A stretch of DNA of 64,000 bases from Marinilabilia rubra. Its GTDB lineage: Bacteria; Bacteroidota; Bacteroidia; Bacteroidales; Marinilabiliaceae. The position numbers were made by a program, and so were the translations under genes. Where the stretch lies: positions 1-64,000 of the forward strand of contig NZ_QEWP01000014.1 in the NCBI RefSeq assembly GCF_003121985.1, read 5' to 3'. How positions within the stretch are numbered: position 1 is the first letter of the stretch; each line of letters opens with the position of its first letter. Positions 17,808 through 26,945 of the stretch are shown in pieces. A model generated the notes under the pieces. The model did not search any database and was not told the DNA's origin. It was given only the letters and a program-made list of their open reading frames with translations.

Positions 17808-19040
17808 TTAATTAGACATTTCGATCATGGTGTATACTGCATTCATTACCTGATCAAGTGTGTAGTAACAATGGCCGTAAGACGCAATCGGGAAATATTC
17901 CACGTTATCAGTTAGCTCATTGATGTAAACTTTTTCCATATAAGCAACCATATGCCATGCAGGCACGACGTGATCGCCCAAAGTGTGCATGAAAACAACA
18001 GGAACGCCGGGGGTGCCTTTTGTTTCGTAAAGAAGTTTTACCCTGTGGATGGCTTGTTTGTCACCTTCAATTCTTTCCACTTCTGATAACCCCGCATAAA
18101 CAGTTTCTGTATTATCGTAAGGTACACCATGCACCCTTTCTATCATATCATTGGTGGCCATAATGTTGAATCGAAGTATTTCTATGGCAACACCAATTAA
18201 TTGCTCTTCAGTAAGATCATTAACAATAACAGGGACATTGGCGACCTGAAGAAGGAATTTTAATTTATCGATGTTTGAGGCCAGGATTCCGCCAATGATA
18301 GTTTTCAGGTTTCCATATTCCCAGGTTTGCATTAATTGTGTAGGAACATGTGCAGGACTTCCAATGTCTACAGGGCCTCCCATTACAGGAGGAACGCCGG
18401 CCAGTTCAATGGCATAAAGATGTTTGAACAAAACATGGAAGTCGCCAAAATACTGAAGCTGCCCATGGAAATTGCCAACAGGGCCGCAGCTCACCAATCC
18501 GGCATCAAAGACATTTTGGTTTTTTTCAAGGGTTTGTATGGCAACCAGCCCTCCTTCTGAAACGCCACCCAAAAATATTTTCTCAGGTTTGAAATGAGCT
18601 TTGATCATTTTGCCCAGAAACATAATGTCCATTACTGATTCTTTTACGGCAAATCCGTTTTCACTGTAGCTGGTGGAGGCATAGGCAAACCCAAGATCAG
18701 GACTTGTAATTAAGTTTTTTAGGAGAATGCCGGCAATGTTGTCATTGGGCAAAGAGATCGGGAGAATCGGGTCAACATACCCGTGGGCGTAAACCAAAAA
18801 TGATCCGTTCCAGTATTCTGGGATAATGACCTCGATAGAATCATCATTTACCATTCCTTTGAAGTGATAAAATTCGCCTTCAACAAAGTTTGGGAAAATT
18901 CGGACACTTTTGAGCTCTGTGTTCTGAATAACCTCTTCATCCATTGGTGATTCAGAGCAATTGGTGATGAAAAGTGCAGCCAATATGAAAATAACGACCA
19001 TGCACTTTTCCTTGCAATTAAAGATTTTTGATTTCTTCAT
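17808..19040 (-). CDS. Secreted lipoprotein alpha/beta hydrolase (serine esterase/peptidase type)
   Basis: This is a 410-residue protein started at the ATG at 19040; a TTG nine codons upstream is possible but leaves a poor signal. The N-terminus has a basic stretch, a hydrophobic core and a candidate lipobox at Cys28 (ITNC). The nucleophile elbow FLGGVSEGGLVA fits the G-x-S-x-G motif of alpha/beta hydrolases. Late segments HTLGDHVVPAWH and YGHCYYT offer the acid and histidine of a catalytic triad. It is probably a periplasmic or surface esterase; no specific substrate family is recognised. It is transcribed away from the cytochrome operon and converges on the sulfatase operon, so it could belong to glycan deacylation, but the sequence does not prove this. 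Confidence 0.8.
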   Translation of the reverse strand: MKKSKIFNCKEKCMVVIFILAALFITNCSESPMDEEVIQNTELKSVRIFPNFVEGEFYHFKGMVNDDSIEVIIPEYWNGSFLVYAHGYVDPILPISLPNDNIAGILLKNLITSPDLGFAYASTSYSENGFAVKESVMDIMFLGKMIKAHFKPEKIFLGGVSEGGLVAIQTLEKNQNVFDAGLVSCGPVGNFHGQLQYFGDFHVLFKHLYAIELAGVPPVMGGPVDIGSPAHVPTQLMQTWEYGNLKTIIGGILASNIDKLKFLLQVANVPVIVNDLTEEQLIGVAIEILRFNIMATNDMIERVHGVPYDNTETVYAGLSEVERIEGDKQAIHRVKLLYETKGTPGVPVVFMHTLGDHVVPAWHMVAYMEKVYINELTDNVEYFPIASYGHCYYTLDQVMNAVYTMIEMSN

Positions 19041-19148
19041 GGCTTTGTGGATTACTGTTATAAACAATAAAACAAGTTACCCCCAAAACCATGAGCTGTA
19101 AATAGGATTATCTGAATATTTTTCCTGATTAACAGTTGTTAGTAGATT

Positions 19149-21458
19149 CTATTGTATCTGACTTCTGAGTTGTTCAACAACTTGTTTCACCTGTTGTGCA
19201 TCGGGATATTTCCTGAGTATTTCTTCCCCCAGCTTAAGTGCTTTTTCTCCATAGTTGTTGTCCAGGTAATATCGCAGAAGTTCCATTTGACTGTTTAGGT
19301 TATCTGCAACCTCAATCTCCTCTTTTAAAAATTGTTCAGCCTGTTTCTTGTTGTTCATGAAATCATACATCATGGCGATGTTGTGATTGACCCTCGGTCT
19401 TTCGGGTGTCATTTCTTTTACTTTGAGAAGTGTACTTAAAGATTCATCATATTTGCCTATTTCGGTGAGCAGCAACCCGAATGAATAAAGTGCATCTGCA
19501 TCTTCGGGGGCATCTTTAATGTATTCCCGAAATAGCTTTTCAGCCTGCTCGTTTTGGCCGGACCGGTTGTACAAATAGGCCAGGTTTAACTTTATGAATA
19601 CCAGTTCCCCATCTTGCTTAAGAGCGGCTTTGTAGTATTTTTCTGCCTGATTCAGTTGATTTTGATTGTAATAAAAATTAGCAAGATTCAATTTTCCGGT
19701 GGGGAAATCGGCATTGTAAAACAGGACTTGTTTGTACTCTTCCAGCGCTTTTTGATAGGCGTCCTTGTATTTGCCGGGAATCCGGTCTTCTCCTGCCTGC
19801 ATCAATCGCTGAACGGATTCTGTCCTCACTGCTTTGGTGGCATCAGTTAATCCGGTAAGCAATCGGTCAATGTTTTGATCGGTTTGTTGCTGAATGGAAC
19901 GCATAGCAGATAACCTGAAGGACGGATTCATATGGTTAAGGAAATTGTCTATCACAGGCTTCAGGGAATCGGGGTAATAAGTGCCGAGGTCTTCGATTGC
20001 CAGACTTCTGATGTTTGGGGGGTAAAGGTCGTTTTCCGCGATCGCAATCAATTCAGTTGCCGCCTCCGGTTGCCCCCCTTTGGCAGCAACAAAGGCTTCA
20101 GCATAGTGGTACCTTCTCCGTTCTCCAAACCATTCAGTTATGTATCTTTCCGACCATTCATTGGTTTCCTCAGCATGGCACTGGTTACAGGCATTGGGCG
20201 TGCCATTTTCAATGGACAAGTCGGGGCGTGGTATACGAAAACTGTGATCGTTGCGGTAATCAACACCCATGTAATACTGACCATGCATATGACAGTTGAC
20301 ACAGTCGGTGCCGGAGCCTACTTCAAATTTTACTCCCGATTCTGAAATAACTGCCTCTCCCGGTTCTCCGGCCTGTTTGTGATGATGGTGGTCGTAAGTA
20401 TCATAAATGTCACTTCTATGGCACTGAAAGCACAGTTCGTTGCCATCAAAAAGTCGCTCTCCGCTGTGCACATTGTGACAATCGTTGCATTGCACCTCCC
20501 GTTCGTACATTTTACTTTGAAGGAATGAGGCGTAAACATAGTCCTCATCTTTAATTTGTCCATCTACATGCCAGCTGGGTTCATCGGGTAAATCCGGAAT
20601 GACATGGTCGTATATACTGGCAACGGAATGGTCAAAATCACCCAGCGAACTTTTGCGGGAGTGACAGCGAACGCAGTTGTCCACATATTGAACGTGATCG
20701 ATGCCACTGGTTTTTACTTCCAGTCCGTAATTGGTGAAATCCTCCCTCGAGTATTCAGGCAGATTGGCCCATTCCACATGTTTGGAGCCGGGGCCGTGAC
20801 AAGCTTCGCAACTCACATCAATCTCTGAGTAAGTGGTATGGTAGGTATCTGTTTGGTGGTCATAACCTTTCACCAGATTGGTTGAGTGGCATTCTGCACA
20901 CATCCCATTCCAGTTCTGTGCCTGATTGGTCCAGTGCAGCCAGTTGTTATGATCGATTTTTTCATCTTTGTAGATCGAATCTGCCATGTGGTACCATACG
21001 CTATCCACCGTATTCCAGGTGATGGGTAATGTTTGCAGTCGTCCGCCGTCAAATTCTACCAGGTATTGCTGAAGAGGCGTATAGCCGAAAACATACTTTA
21101 CTTCAAATTCCTGCATCTTGCCATCTTCACCATCAGTATATACCAAAAAGCGTCCGTCTTTTTTGTACATCTTGTGGGTTTTTCCCTGGCCTTCTAGTGT
21201 TTGGTCTGAGAAATTCCCCAGTACAGTGGAATCATTGGCCACATCCATAGCCATGTCGTGGTGGGAGCCTACCCAGTCGTTGTATTCCCCCAAGTGGCAG
21301 TCTTTGCAGTTCTCTTTTCCCACAAAAGCGGCTCTTTGTTTGATGGGTAAGTGATCCGGGCTACTGAAAGCTACCTTAAGAAGCAGGTAAGCCGGGAGTA
21401 TAAAAACAAGAATTGCTCCCAGGATGCGTGCAGTTTTTTTATATGATGAAAGATCCAT
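19149..21458 (-). CDS. Octaheme c-type cytochrome with HEAT/TPR C-terminal half
   Basis: This 769-residue protein has one N-terminal membrane helix (about 13-31) and eight CXXCH heme c sites at residues 51, 187, 217, 262, 324, 343, 386 and 424. The second half has no heme site. It has a HEAT-like stretch (about 470-570) and TPR units to the C-terminus (YYNQNQLNQAEKYYKAAL and similar). The heme part should sit outside the cytoplasmic membrane and carry electrons, while the TPR part may dock a partner. The gene begins 3 bp after the Rieske gene, so it is almost certainly an integral partner of that cytochrome b/Rieske complex, in place of the usual cytochrome c1 or f. The redox partner is unknown. 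Confidence 0.9.
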   Translation of the reverse strand: MDLSSYKKTARILGAILVFILPAYLLLKVAFSSPDHLPIKQRAAFVGKENCKDCHLGEYNDWVGSHHDMAMDVANDSTVLGNFSDQTLEGQGKTHKMYKKDGRFLVYTDGEDGKMQEFEVKYVFGYTPLQQYLVEFDGGRLQTLPITWNTVDSVWYHMADSIYKDEKIDHNNWLHWTNQAQNWNGMCAECHSTNLVKGYDHQTDTYHTTYSEIDVSCEACHGPGSKHVEWANLPEYSREDFTNYGLEVKTSGIDHVQYVDNCVRCHSRKSSLGDFDHSVASIYDHVIPDLPDEPSWHVDGQIKDEDYVYASFLQSKMYEREVQCNDCHNVHSGERLFDGNELCFQCHRSDIYDTYDHHHHKQAGEPGEAVISESGVKFEVGSGTDCVNCHMHGQYYMGVDYRNDHSFRIPRPDLSIENGTPNACNQCHAEETNEWSERYITEWFGERRRYHYAEAFVAAKGGQPEAATELIAIAENDLYPPNIRSLAIEDLGTYYPDSLKPVIDNFLNHMNPSFRLSAMRSIQQQTDQNIDRLLTGLTDATKAVRTESVQRLMQAGEDRIPGKYKDAYQKALEEYKQVLFYNADFPTGKLNLANFYYNQNQLNQAEKYYKAALKQDGELVFIKLNLAYLYNRSGQNEQAEKLFREYIKDAPEDADALYSFGLLLTEIGKYDESLSTLLKVKEMTPERPRVNHNIAMMYDFMNNKKQAEQFLKEEIEVADNLNSQMELLRYYLDNNYGEKALKLGEEILRKYPDAQQVKQVVEQLRSQIQ

Positions 21459-21461
21459 TGC

Positions 21462-21932
21462 TTAAACGTACTTTACTTGTGAGTTGTCGTGCTTATTTCT
21501 TCTGACAGGATGGTTGACATCTACCAAAACCCGGTTGTTTTTAAAAACCACAGGGTAATAATCCAGGGCTCTGGTGGCGGGAGGAGACAAGACCTCGCCA
21601 TTGGTGTTAAAGGCAGATGCATGACATGGGCACTCCAGTCTTTTGTTATTGGCGTTGAATTGAACGGTACATCCCAGATGAGTGCACCTGGAAGATAATG
21701 CAAGAAATCCGCCATCAGTTAATCGGTGAAGATAGAATTGCTCTGATCCAAAAGGGTACATCTTTCCTTTTTGGAAGAAAGACACATCACCGGCATCATA
21801 AAATTTTTCAATGTCGGCAGCTTCCTTTTGAGGTTTAAAAAGCCTGAACAAAATGTAGACAAACTGCAGGGTTACCAGTGAATACAGAAATCTTTTGAAA
21901 AACTTGCGCCTGTTTATTTTTAATTTTTTCAT
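21462..21932 (-). CDS. Rieske [2Fe-2S] protein of a cytochrome bc-type complex
   Basis: This is a 156-residue protein with a basic N-terminus including RRKFFKRF, which may be a lysine/arginine-rich Tat-like signal, and a membrane anchor (about 17-33). The cluster motifs are C83-T-H85-L-G-C88 and C101-P-C103-H104, giving two Cys and two His ligands plus the disulfide cysteines of high-potential Rieske proteins. It accepts electrons from quinol at the outer face of the membrane and passes them to a c-type cytochrome. It lies between the cytochrome b gene (45 bp upstream) and the octaheme gene (3 bp downstream). Confidence 0.95.
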   Translation of the reverse strand: MKKLKINRRKFFKRFLYSLVTLQFVYILFRLFKPQKEAADIEKFYDAGDVSFFQKGKMYPFGSEQFYLHRLTDGGFLALSSRCTHLGCTVQFNANNKRLECPCHASAFNTNGEVLSPPATRALDYYPVVFKNNRVLVDVNHPVRRNKHDNSQVKYV

Positions 21933-21977
21933 TGCTGATAATCAATTCAAGTGATTCTTTGCCACATTTTTGTGGTA

Positions 21978-23252
21978 TTAAAAAATAAGCTGCATGCCTT
22001 CACCCCGCAGTAAGCTTCCTGTTAGCATCATGGTGATGTAGGCAGAAAGAATGATGGTGACAGCACCAATCATCAGTTCTGGGCGATTGGCTTTATGTTT
22101 TATTTTAAAGTAATACAAAAAGGCAGTTACAGGTGCCAGGTACAATAATGTTGGAAGCACCCCTGTGCTAATTAAAGACGGCCATTCCGCCAGTCGATTG
22201 CTGAAGTCAAAAACGGCATCATTAATAATGGCAAAAGCAAAGGTAAATATGGCTGAGAAAACAGCTGAAGCAATGGTCATTTTTCTGCCTTTTTTTGAAT
22301 GAAACCAAGCGCCCGGCTCTATTTCCTGATATTTAATGAAAGGAATAGCGATAAAAAAGACTGTTACTGCCAGCGGAATAATAAAAGACCCAAAAACCGG
22401 ATGCACATGCATCAGTAATTCCTGAAAGCCCATAAAGTACCAGGGAGCTTTGCTGGGGTTGGGACTCACCGTTGGTTTGGCTTTTTCGAGAAGGGGAGCA
22501 TCTACAAAAATGGAGAACAGTAATAGGGCCATGATGATGATCAGAGCAACAAAAGCTTCTTTATAGGTAAGATGGGGATGAGTGTCGACTTTCTTTGATT
22601 TCTCAATTTTGGGAAGCGCTACCCCTCCGGCTTTTCTGACCAACCAAAAATGAATGGCCATGAAAAACACCATCAGCAATGGCAATAAGCCTGTATGAAA
22701 ATGATAAAATCTGAGCAAGGTAGTTTCACCAACGGTATCTCCATCTCTTATCAAGTCGGCAAGACCTTCGCCGAAAAGAGGAATGTAGCTCAATAAATTG
22801 GTCATGATGGTCACAGCCCAGAATGAAAGCTGATCCCAGGGTAAAAGGTAACCGGTGAAATTGGCGCTGACTACCAAAAACATCAGCAAAAGCCCGTAGA
22901 GCCAATTCTTGCGTCGCTCATAGAAAAGTGACTGGGAATAAAAAACCCTTACCAGATGAAGAAAAGCCACTACCACAAGAAGCATCGCACTCCAATAGTG
23001 CAGGTTGCGAAGCAGGTTTCCGAATATGATGTCATTTTTCAGTGAAAGAATTGAGTCATGAGCCTGTCCGGCTGAAGGAATGTAAACAAACTTAAGCATC
23101 ATGCCGGTGATGAATAAAATTGTGAACAGAAGGGCGGCTATTCCCCCCAGACCAAATGTCCGGTTAAAGGCAATGGCTCGTTTATCAATCTTAAGGGGGT
23201 GAAGGTGTAATATAAATTTTTTTATGGCTTTTTTGGTAGCTGGCTCTCTCAT
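21978..23252 (-). CDS. Cytochrome b subunit of a bc-type quinol-oxidising complex
   Basis: This is a 424-residue membrane protein with about nine hydrophobic helices, combining the b6-like four-helix core with the subunit IV-like part in one chain. The heme-binding histidines are paired in LHYWSAMLLVVVAFLH (13 residues between) and FHTGLLPLLMVFFMAIH (14 between). The quinol-site PEWY motif reads APWYF in KAPWYFMGFQELL, a variant found in bc complexes that lack the classical motif. It is the first gene of a three-gene operon with Rieske and octaheme cytochrome, transcribed divergently from the histidine kinase. The complex should couple quinol oxidation to proton translocation; the electron acceptor is not known. 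Confidence 0.93.
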   Translation of the reverse strand: MREPATKKAIKKFILHLHPLKIDKRAIAFNRTFGLGGIAALLFTILFITGMMLKFVYIPSAGQAHDSILSLKNDIIFGNLLRNLHYWSAMLLVVVAFLHLVRVFYSQSLFYERRKNWLYGLLLMFLVVSANFTGYLLPWDQLSFWAVTIMTNLLSYIPLFGEGLADLIRDGDTVGETTLLRFYHFHTGLLPLLMVFFMAIHFWLVRKAGGVALPKIEKSKKVDTHPHLTYKEAFVALIIIMALLLFSIFVDAPLLEKAKPTVSPNPSKAPWYFMGFQELLMHVHPVFGSFIIPLAVTVFFIAIPFIKYQEIEPGAWFHSKKGRKMTIASAVFSAIFTFAFAIINDAVFDFSNRLAEWPSLISTGVLPTLLYLAPVTAFLYYFKIKHKANRPELMIGAVTIILSAYITMMLTGSLLRGEGMQLIF

Positions 23253-23560
23253 TGGTACAATATTCGATCAAAAATGGAAATCCTTTATGGAAATAGAGGA
23301 ACCAAATATAGATATTTGGGTGATGAAATGGGGAAGAAGAATCGTTCAAAAGCAATAAAACTGCATAATTTTGAATGTTTTCAAATAATTATAAGCCTTT
23401 TTTTTGAAGGATCTTGTGACTTTATTACATATTTATATATTTTCTTTAATCACTTTTACAACAAAACAGATAAATCAACGTACAATTCTTTGAGTATTTT
23501 CAATTGAAAAAATTTGAGCTGAATGACCTGTTTCAACTTAAAGGATCTCAGCTTTTGGAC
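23253..23560. other. Divergent intergenic region between cytochrome operon and histidine kinase
   Basis: This is 308 AT-rich bases with no supported gene. On the minus strand TATATTTG (23303-23310) matches the TAnnTTTG -7 consensus about 50 bp ahead of the cytochrome b start, without a clear -33 box. No strong hairpin is seen. Confidence 0.45.
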
Positions 23561-25528
23561 ATGGGTAAAATAAAATTTAAATATTTCCTGGCTTTTGCAT
23601 GGGTGTTCTTTGCAAGCGGTTTGTTTGTAGATGCTTATGGGTCAAATAAAGACCCTGGTTCTTCAGCTAATGTGGTAATGAAAGTCCAGGAGTTATCCGA
23701 TCGTTGTTGGAATAACAGGGAAAAAGATCCGGAATTGGCCATTGATCTTGCCACTGAAGGAATACAATTGGCCAGGGCCCATGAATTAAAGGATGAGTTG
23801 GCTCAACTCTACAACTACTCCGGAGTAATTAACCTCCATTATTTGCATAAGCCCCAGTCTTCATTAGTGTTTTTTAACAATGCATTGAATTTGGCACTTC
23901 AGACAAAAGATTCAGTCCAAATAGCATATGTCTACAATAATCTGGGAGATGCCTTCTATCTTACAGGGAATGTTGCTTTAGCAGGTGAGTACTCCAAGAA
24001 ATCACTAGGGATATTTAAAAGACTTGATCATAAAATGGGCATTGCCTATGGTTTGATAAATCTTGGTCAGGTAGGCAGGTTTAATGAGAATTATGCAGCT
24101 TCATTGGATTATTTCTTTAGAGCCATACAAATCCGCTCCCATATAGAAGATTCATTAGGTTTCGCTTCGGCCCATCTGGAAGTTGCACAGACTTATCTGG
24201 CAATGAATCGAAAGCAAGACGCCATGGATTATTTCCTGAAGAGCTGGAAGTTACATAGGGAGCTGGATAACAAAAGGTATATGGCGCTCTCACTTCAGGG
24301 TATTGGGGATGTTTTCTTTCAAACCGGGAAAAATGAGGCTGCTATGGTATACTACCAAAAGGCTTTGAATATTAACATGGAAAGAAACTATCCCACCGGA
24401 ATAATTCAGTCCCAGGTGGGAATGGCAAGAATTTTTGGGAAAACGGGCTATCCCCAAAAGGGGGAGGCACTTTTGGAAACAGCTTTTCAAGAGGCCGGGA
24501 AAAACAAACTTTCCAGGGAACTTATGGAGATTCTTCAGGCTAAAGCCGACTTTTACAGTGATACCCGGGAGTATCAGAAAGCTCTTGAAAGCTATCAGCA
24601 ATATGTTTCAGTCTATGATTCCATCTATTCGGAGATGCAATATCAAACCATGCAGGAGATTAAGAACAGGTTTAAGTTATCAGAGGATTTGAACCGCATC
24701 AATGAGAATCTGAAGAAGGAACACAGGGTGCAGTTCTTTGCCTTTGTTGTAATCTTTTTATTGTTATTGGTTGTCGCTGTGTTTATTGTGTTATTCAGAA
24801 TAAAGAGAAAACTTAATGCCAGATTACAGGAATCTAACAGAGCCAAGGATCAGATATTCTCCATTGTGTCTCATGATTTAATAAATCCATTTAATGCTTT
24901 ATTTGGTGCCTCCGATTTGCTTGAACTGGATTTAAAAGAAGGTAATCTTGAAGAGGCAGAAAAAAACAGACGCGTTATTCATCGGACAGTCACAGAAACA
25001 TTCAAGCTGTTGAATAATATTTTGTATTGGGCAAGGTCTCAGCAAAATAAATTAGTTGTTTCTCCTGTTGAATTTGATTTATCTCAGTTAATAGAAGAAA
25101 TTCAGTCCTTATCAGAAAACCAGGCCTACTCAAAAAAAATCACAATAGAAACGCATGTGAGTTCACCGCTGTTGGTAAGGGCAGATAAAAATCTGGTTCG
25201 CATTGTTCTCAATAATTTTCTGAGCAACGCCATTAAATTTACTCCTGAAAAAGGGATTATTCAGATATTTACTCAGATTGAAGAGGATTACGTAAAAGTA
25301 TCGGTAAAAGATAATGGTGTTGGTATTGCCAAAGAGAAACTTCCCAAATTATTTCAGGCTTCAGAAATTGACAGTACCACGGGAACCAATCAGGAAGCCG
25401 GCACCGGCCTTGGGTTGATGGTCTGCAAGGAGTTTATTGACAGGCAGGGAGGAGAGGTTGGTGCAAGAAGTGTCAAGGGATATGGTTCTGTTTTTTATTT
25501 TACTCTTCCAACGAAAGAAAATGAGTAA
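23561..25528 (+). CDS. TPR-containing membrane sensor histidine kinase
   Basis: This is a 655-residue kinase started at the ATG at 23561, which gives a clean signal sequence (FLAFAWVFFASGLFV); the TTG at 23504 adds 19 unusual residues. The periplasmic part (about 40-385) is made of tetratricopeptide repeats. One membrane helix (about 390-412) leads to a short coiled linker, then a HisKA domain with phospho-acceptor His438 in FSIVSHDLINPF. The ATPase domain follows, with NNFLSNAIKFTPE (N box), DNGVGIAKEKL (G1) and GTGLGLMVCKEF (G2). No response regulator gene is adjacent, so its partner is elsewhere. It is divergent from the cytochrome operon, which may or may not be its target. Confidence 0.93.
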   Translation: MGKIKFKYFLAFAWVFFASGLFVDAYGSNKDPGSSANVVMKVQELSDRCWNNREKDPELAIDLATEGIQLARAHELKDELAQLYNYSGVINLHYLHKPQSSLVFFNNALNLALQTKDSVQIAYVYNNLGDAFYLTGNVALAGEYSKKSLGIFKRLDHKMGIAYGLINLGQVGRFNENYAASLDYFFRAIQIRSHIEDSLGFASAHLEVAQTYLAMNRKQDAMDYFLKSWKLHRELDNKRYMALSLQGIGDVFFQTGKNEAAMVYYQKALNINMERNYPTGIIQSQVGMARIFGKTGYPQKGEALLETAFQEAGKNKLSRELMEILQAKADFYSDTREYQKALESYQQYVSVYDSIYSEMQYQTMQEIKNRFKLSEDLNRINENLKKEHRVQFFAFVVIFLLLLVVAVFIVLFRIKRKLNARLQESNRAKDQIFSIVSHDLINPFNALFGASDLLELDLKEGNLEEAEKNRRVIHRTVTETFKLLNNILYWARSQQNKLVVSPVEFDLSQLIEEIQSLSENQAYSKKITIETHVSSPLLVRADKNLVRIVLNNFLSNAIKFTPEKGIIQIFTQIEEDYVKVSVKDNGVGIAKEKLPKLFQASEIDSTTGTNQEAGTGLGLMVCKEFIDRQGGEVGARSVKGYGSVFYFTLPTKENE

Positions 25529-25766
25529 TAGCTTTCCTTAAGTTTGGGAATGCTGAAAAAGTTGATGGGCCAAAATATGCAAGCCAGCCAATCGAAAGAA
25601 TATTTGAATACTTCGAGGCCTGCTCCGCGAAGTAAATTTTATTTCTGATTAGCGGTCTTAATCTAACCAGGTACAAACGTACAGGAGTCTTCTTATGAAA
25701 ACCCCTTTCACGTATGCACTCATTAATATGTCTCGAGAATAGATTAGTTAATTAAATTTGCTTTTA
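25529..25766. other. Convergent intergenic region
   Basis: This is 238 bp between the histidine kinase and the TolC-like gene, which converge. No gene, repeat or convincing terminator hairpin was recognised. Confidence 0.5.
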
Positions 25767-26945
25767 TCAAGGCTTTCTGAATACTTTCAATTGTGATAGG
25801 CCAACAAAATAATCTTTCTCATTTCGAAGAAATGTCATCTTCGAATCGTAAATCATTTCAAGGTCCATCATGTATTCTGCGAAAGAAATATGACCCGATT
25901 CCAATAATACTAAACTGGCGGCTGAAGCCTCTTCATTGTCCATTAGCGAGCGCATTTGCAGATAATTGTCCCATGTAGCACGTACTTCATTGTGAAGCTT
26001 TCTGAAACGAACCATTGTTTCATATTCTTTTTGCATAAAACGGGCCTTCTCCTGATCAACTTTTAGTTTGGCATACTTTACCTTATTGGTGTTTTGCCAC
26101 AGTGGTATTGAAATACCTGCATGAAACCCCTGCAGCTTTTGGTCCAGAATGGTTTCCGATTTAAATCCGGCATTAAATGAAGGCCAGCTTTCCAGGCGTC
26201 GATGTTTGATTTGTTCCTCAGACTGCTTGATGTTGAGCCGGGCAATTATTAATTCCGGGTGGGTGGCCGTCAATGTATTTAGAATTGAATCCATGTCAGG
26301 TAATTGCCATTGAAAAGGATATTCTTTTGGTGTTTCAGGAATGGATTGCATGCCATTCAGTGCTTCCAGTTGATGGCGGGTAATATCTATTTCGGTTTTG
26401 GTCTTTCGCCACTCATTCTGAATGGTGATGGCAAAGATCCGTGCTTTATCGTAAACCGGTTTTGACATTTCGCCACCATCAAAGCCTTTTTTTATTAATG
26501 CTACCAGTTCCTTTGCATTTTGATTTCTGGTTTTCAGTAAGTTCTCTTTTTTGTGAAGCCATATTAAGTTAAACCATGCTTTTCGTGCGGAGTGAAGTAT
26601 TTCTCTTTTTCTTTTCTCCACCAAAACTTTTTTTTGTTCATACCCTAATTGCTGTATGGCAGATTTTGAGGTGTAATAGCCCGGTAGCTTAAATGACTGA
26701 GAAACTTCAAATTCTTCCTGGTTGCCAATGGCTTCGGGGCTTCCTGTTAGATAGCTGTAACTGACCTCAGGATTGTCGGGATAAATTCCTGTTTTGGCTT
26801 TGGTAGCTTCAGCATTCAGCCATTTTTGCAGGGCAATCAACTGCGGATTGTTTTCCTCCAATTCTAGAAGGAAGTCTGTCAGGGCCTGGGAATGCACACT
26901 TGCTGAGGCACCAATTAATAGAATTAATAATATAAATTTCTTCAT
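25767..26945 (-). CDS. TolC-family outer-membrane efflux channel (CusC/CzcC-like)
   Basis: This is a 392-residue protein with a Sec signal peptide (ending SVHSQ). Its long helical pattern, with two related halves rich in Ala, Glu and Lys, matches outer-membrane efflux proteins that form the exit duct of RND pumps. KYAKLKVDQEKARFMQKEYE is typical of the coiled-coil tunnel. The start ATG overlaps the stop of the upstream RND gene by 4 bp (ATGA), which is strong evidence for translational coupling. It is the last gene of the adaptor-pump-channel operon. Confidence 0.92.
   Translation of the reverse strand: MKKFILLILLIGASASVHSQALTDFLLELEENNPQLIALQKWLNAEATKAKTGIYPDNPEVSYSYLTGSPEAIGNQEEFEVSQSFKLPGYYTSKSAIQQLGYEQKKVLVEKRKREILHSARKAWFNLIWLHKKENLLKTRNQNAKELVALIKKGFDGGEMSKPVYDKARIFAITIQNEWRKTKTEIDITRHQLEALNGMQSIPETPKEYPFQWQLPDMDSILNTLTATHPELIIARLNIKQSEEQIKHRRLESWPSFNAGFKSETILDQKLQGFHAGISIPLWQNTNKVKYAKLKVDQEKARFMQKEYETMVRFRKLHNEVRATWDNYLQMRSLMDNEEASAASLVLLESGHISFAEYMMDLEMIYDSKMTFLRNEKDYFVGLSQLKVFRKP

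Noticed and set aside
23274-23507. Plus-strand frame of 77 codons
   Set aside because: It occupies the divergent promoter region, has biased AT-rich composition and no family features.
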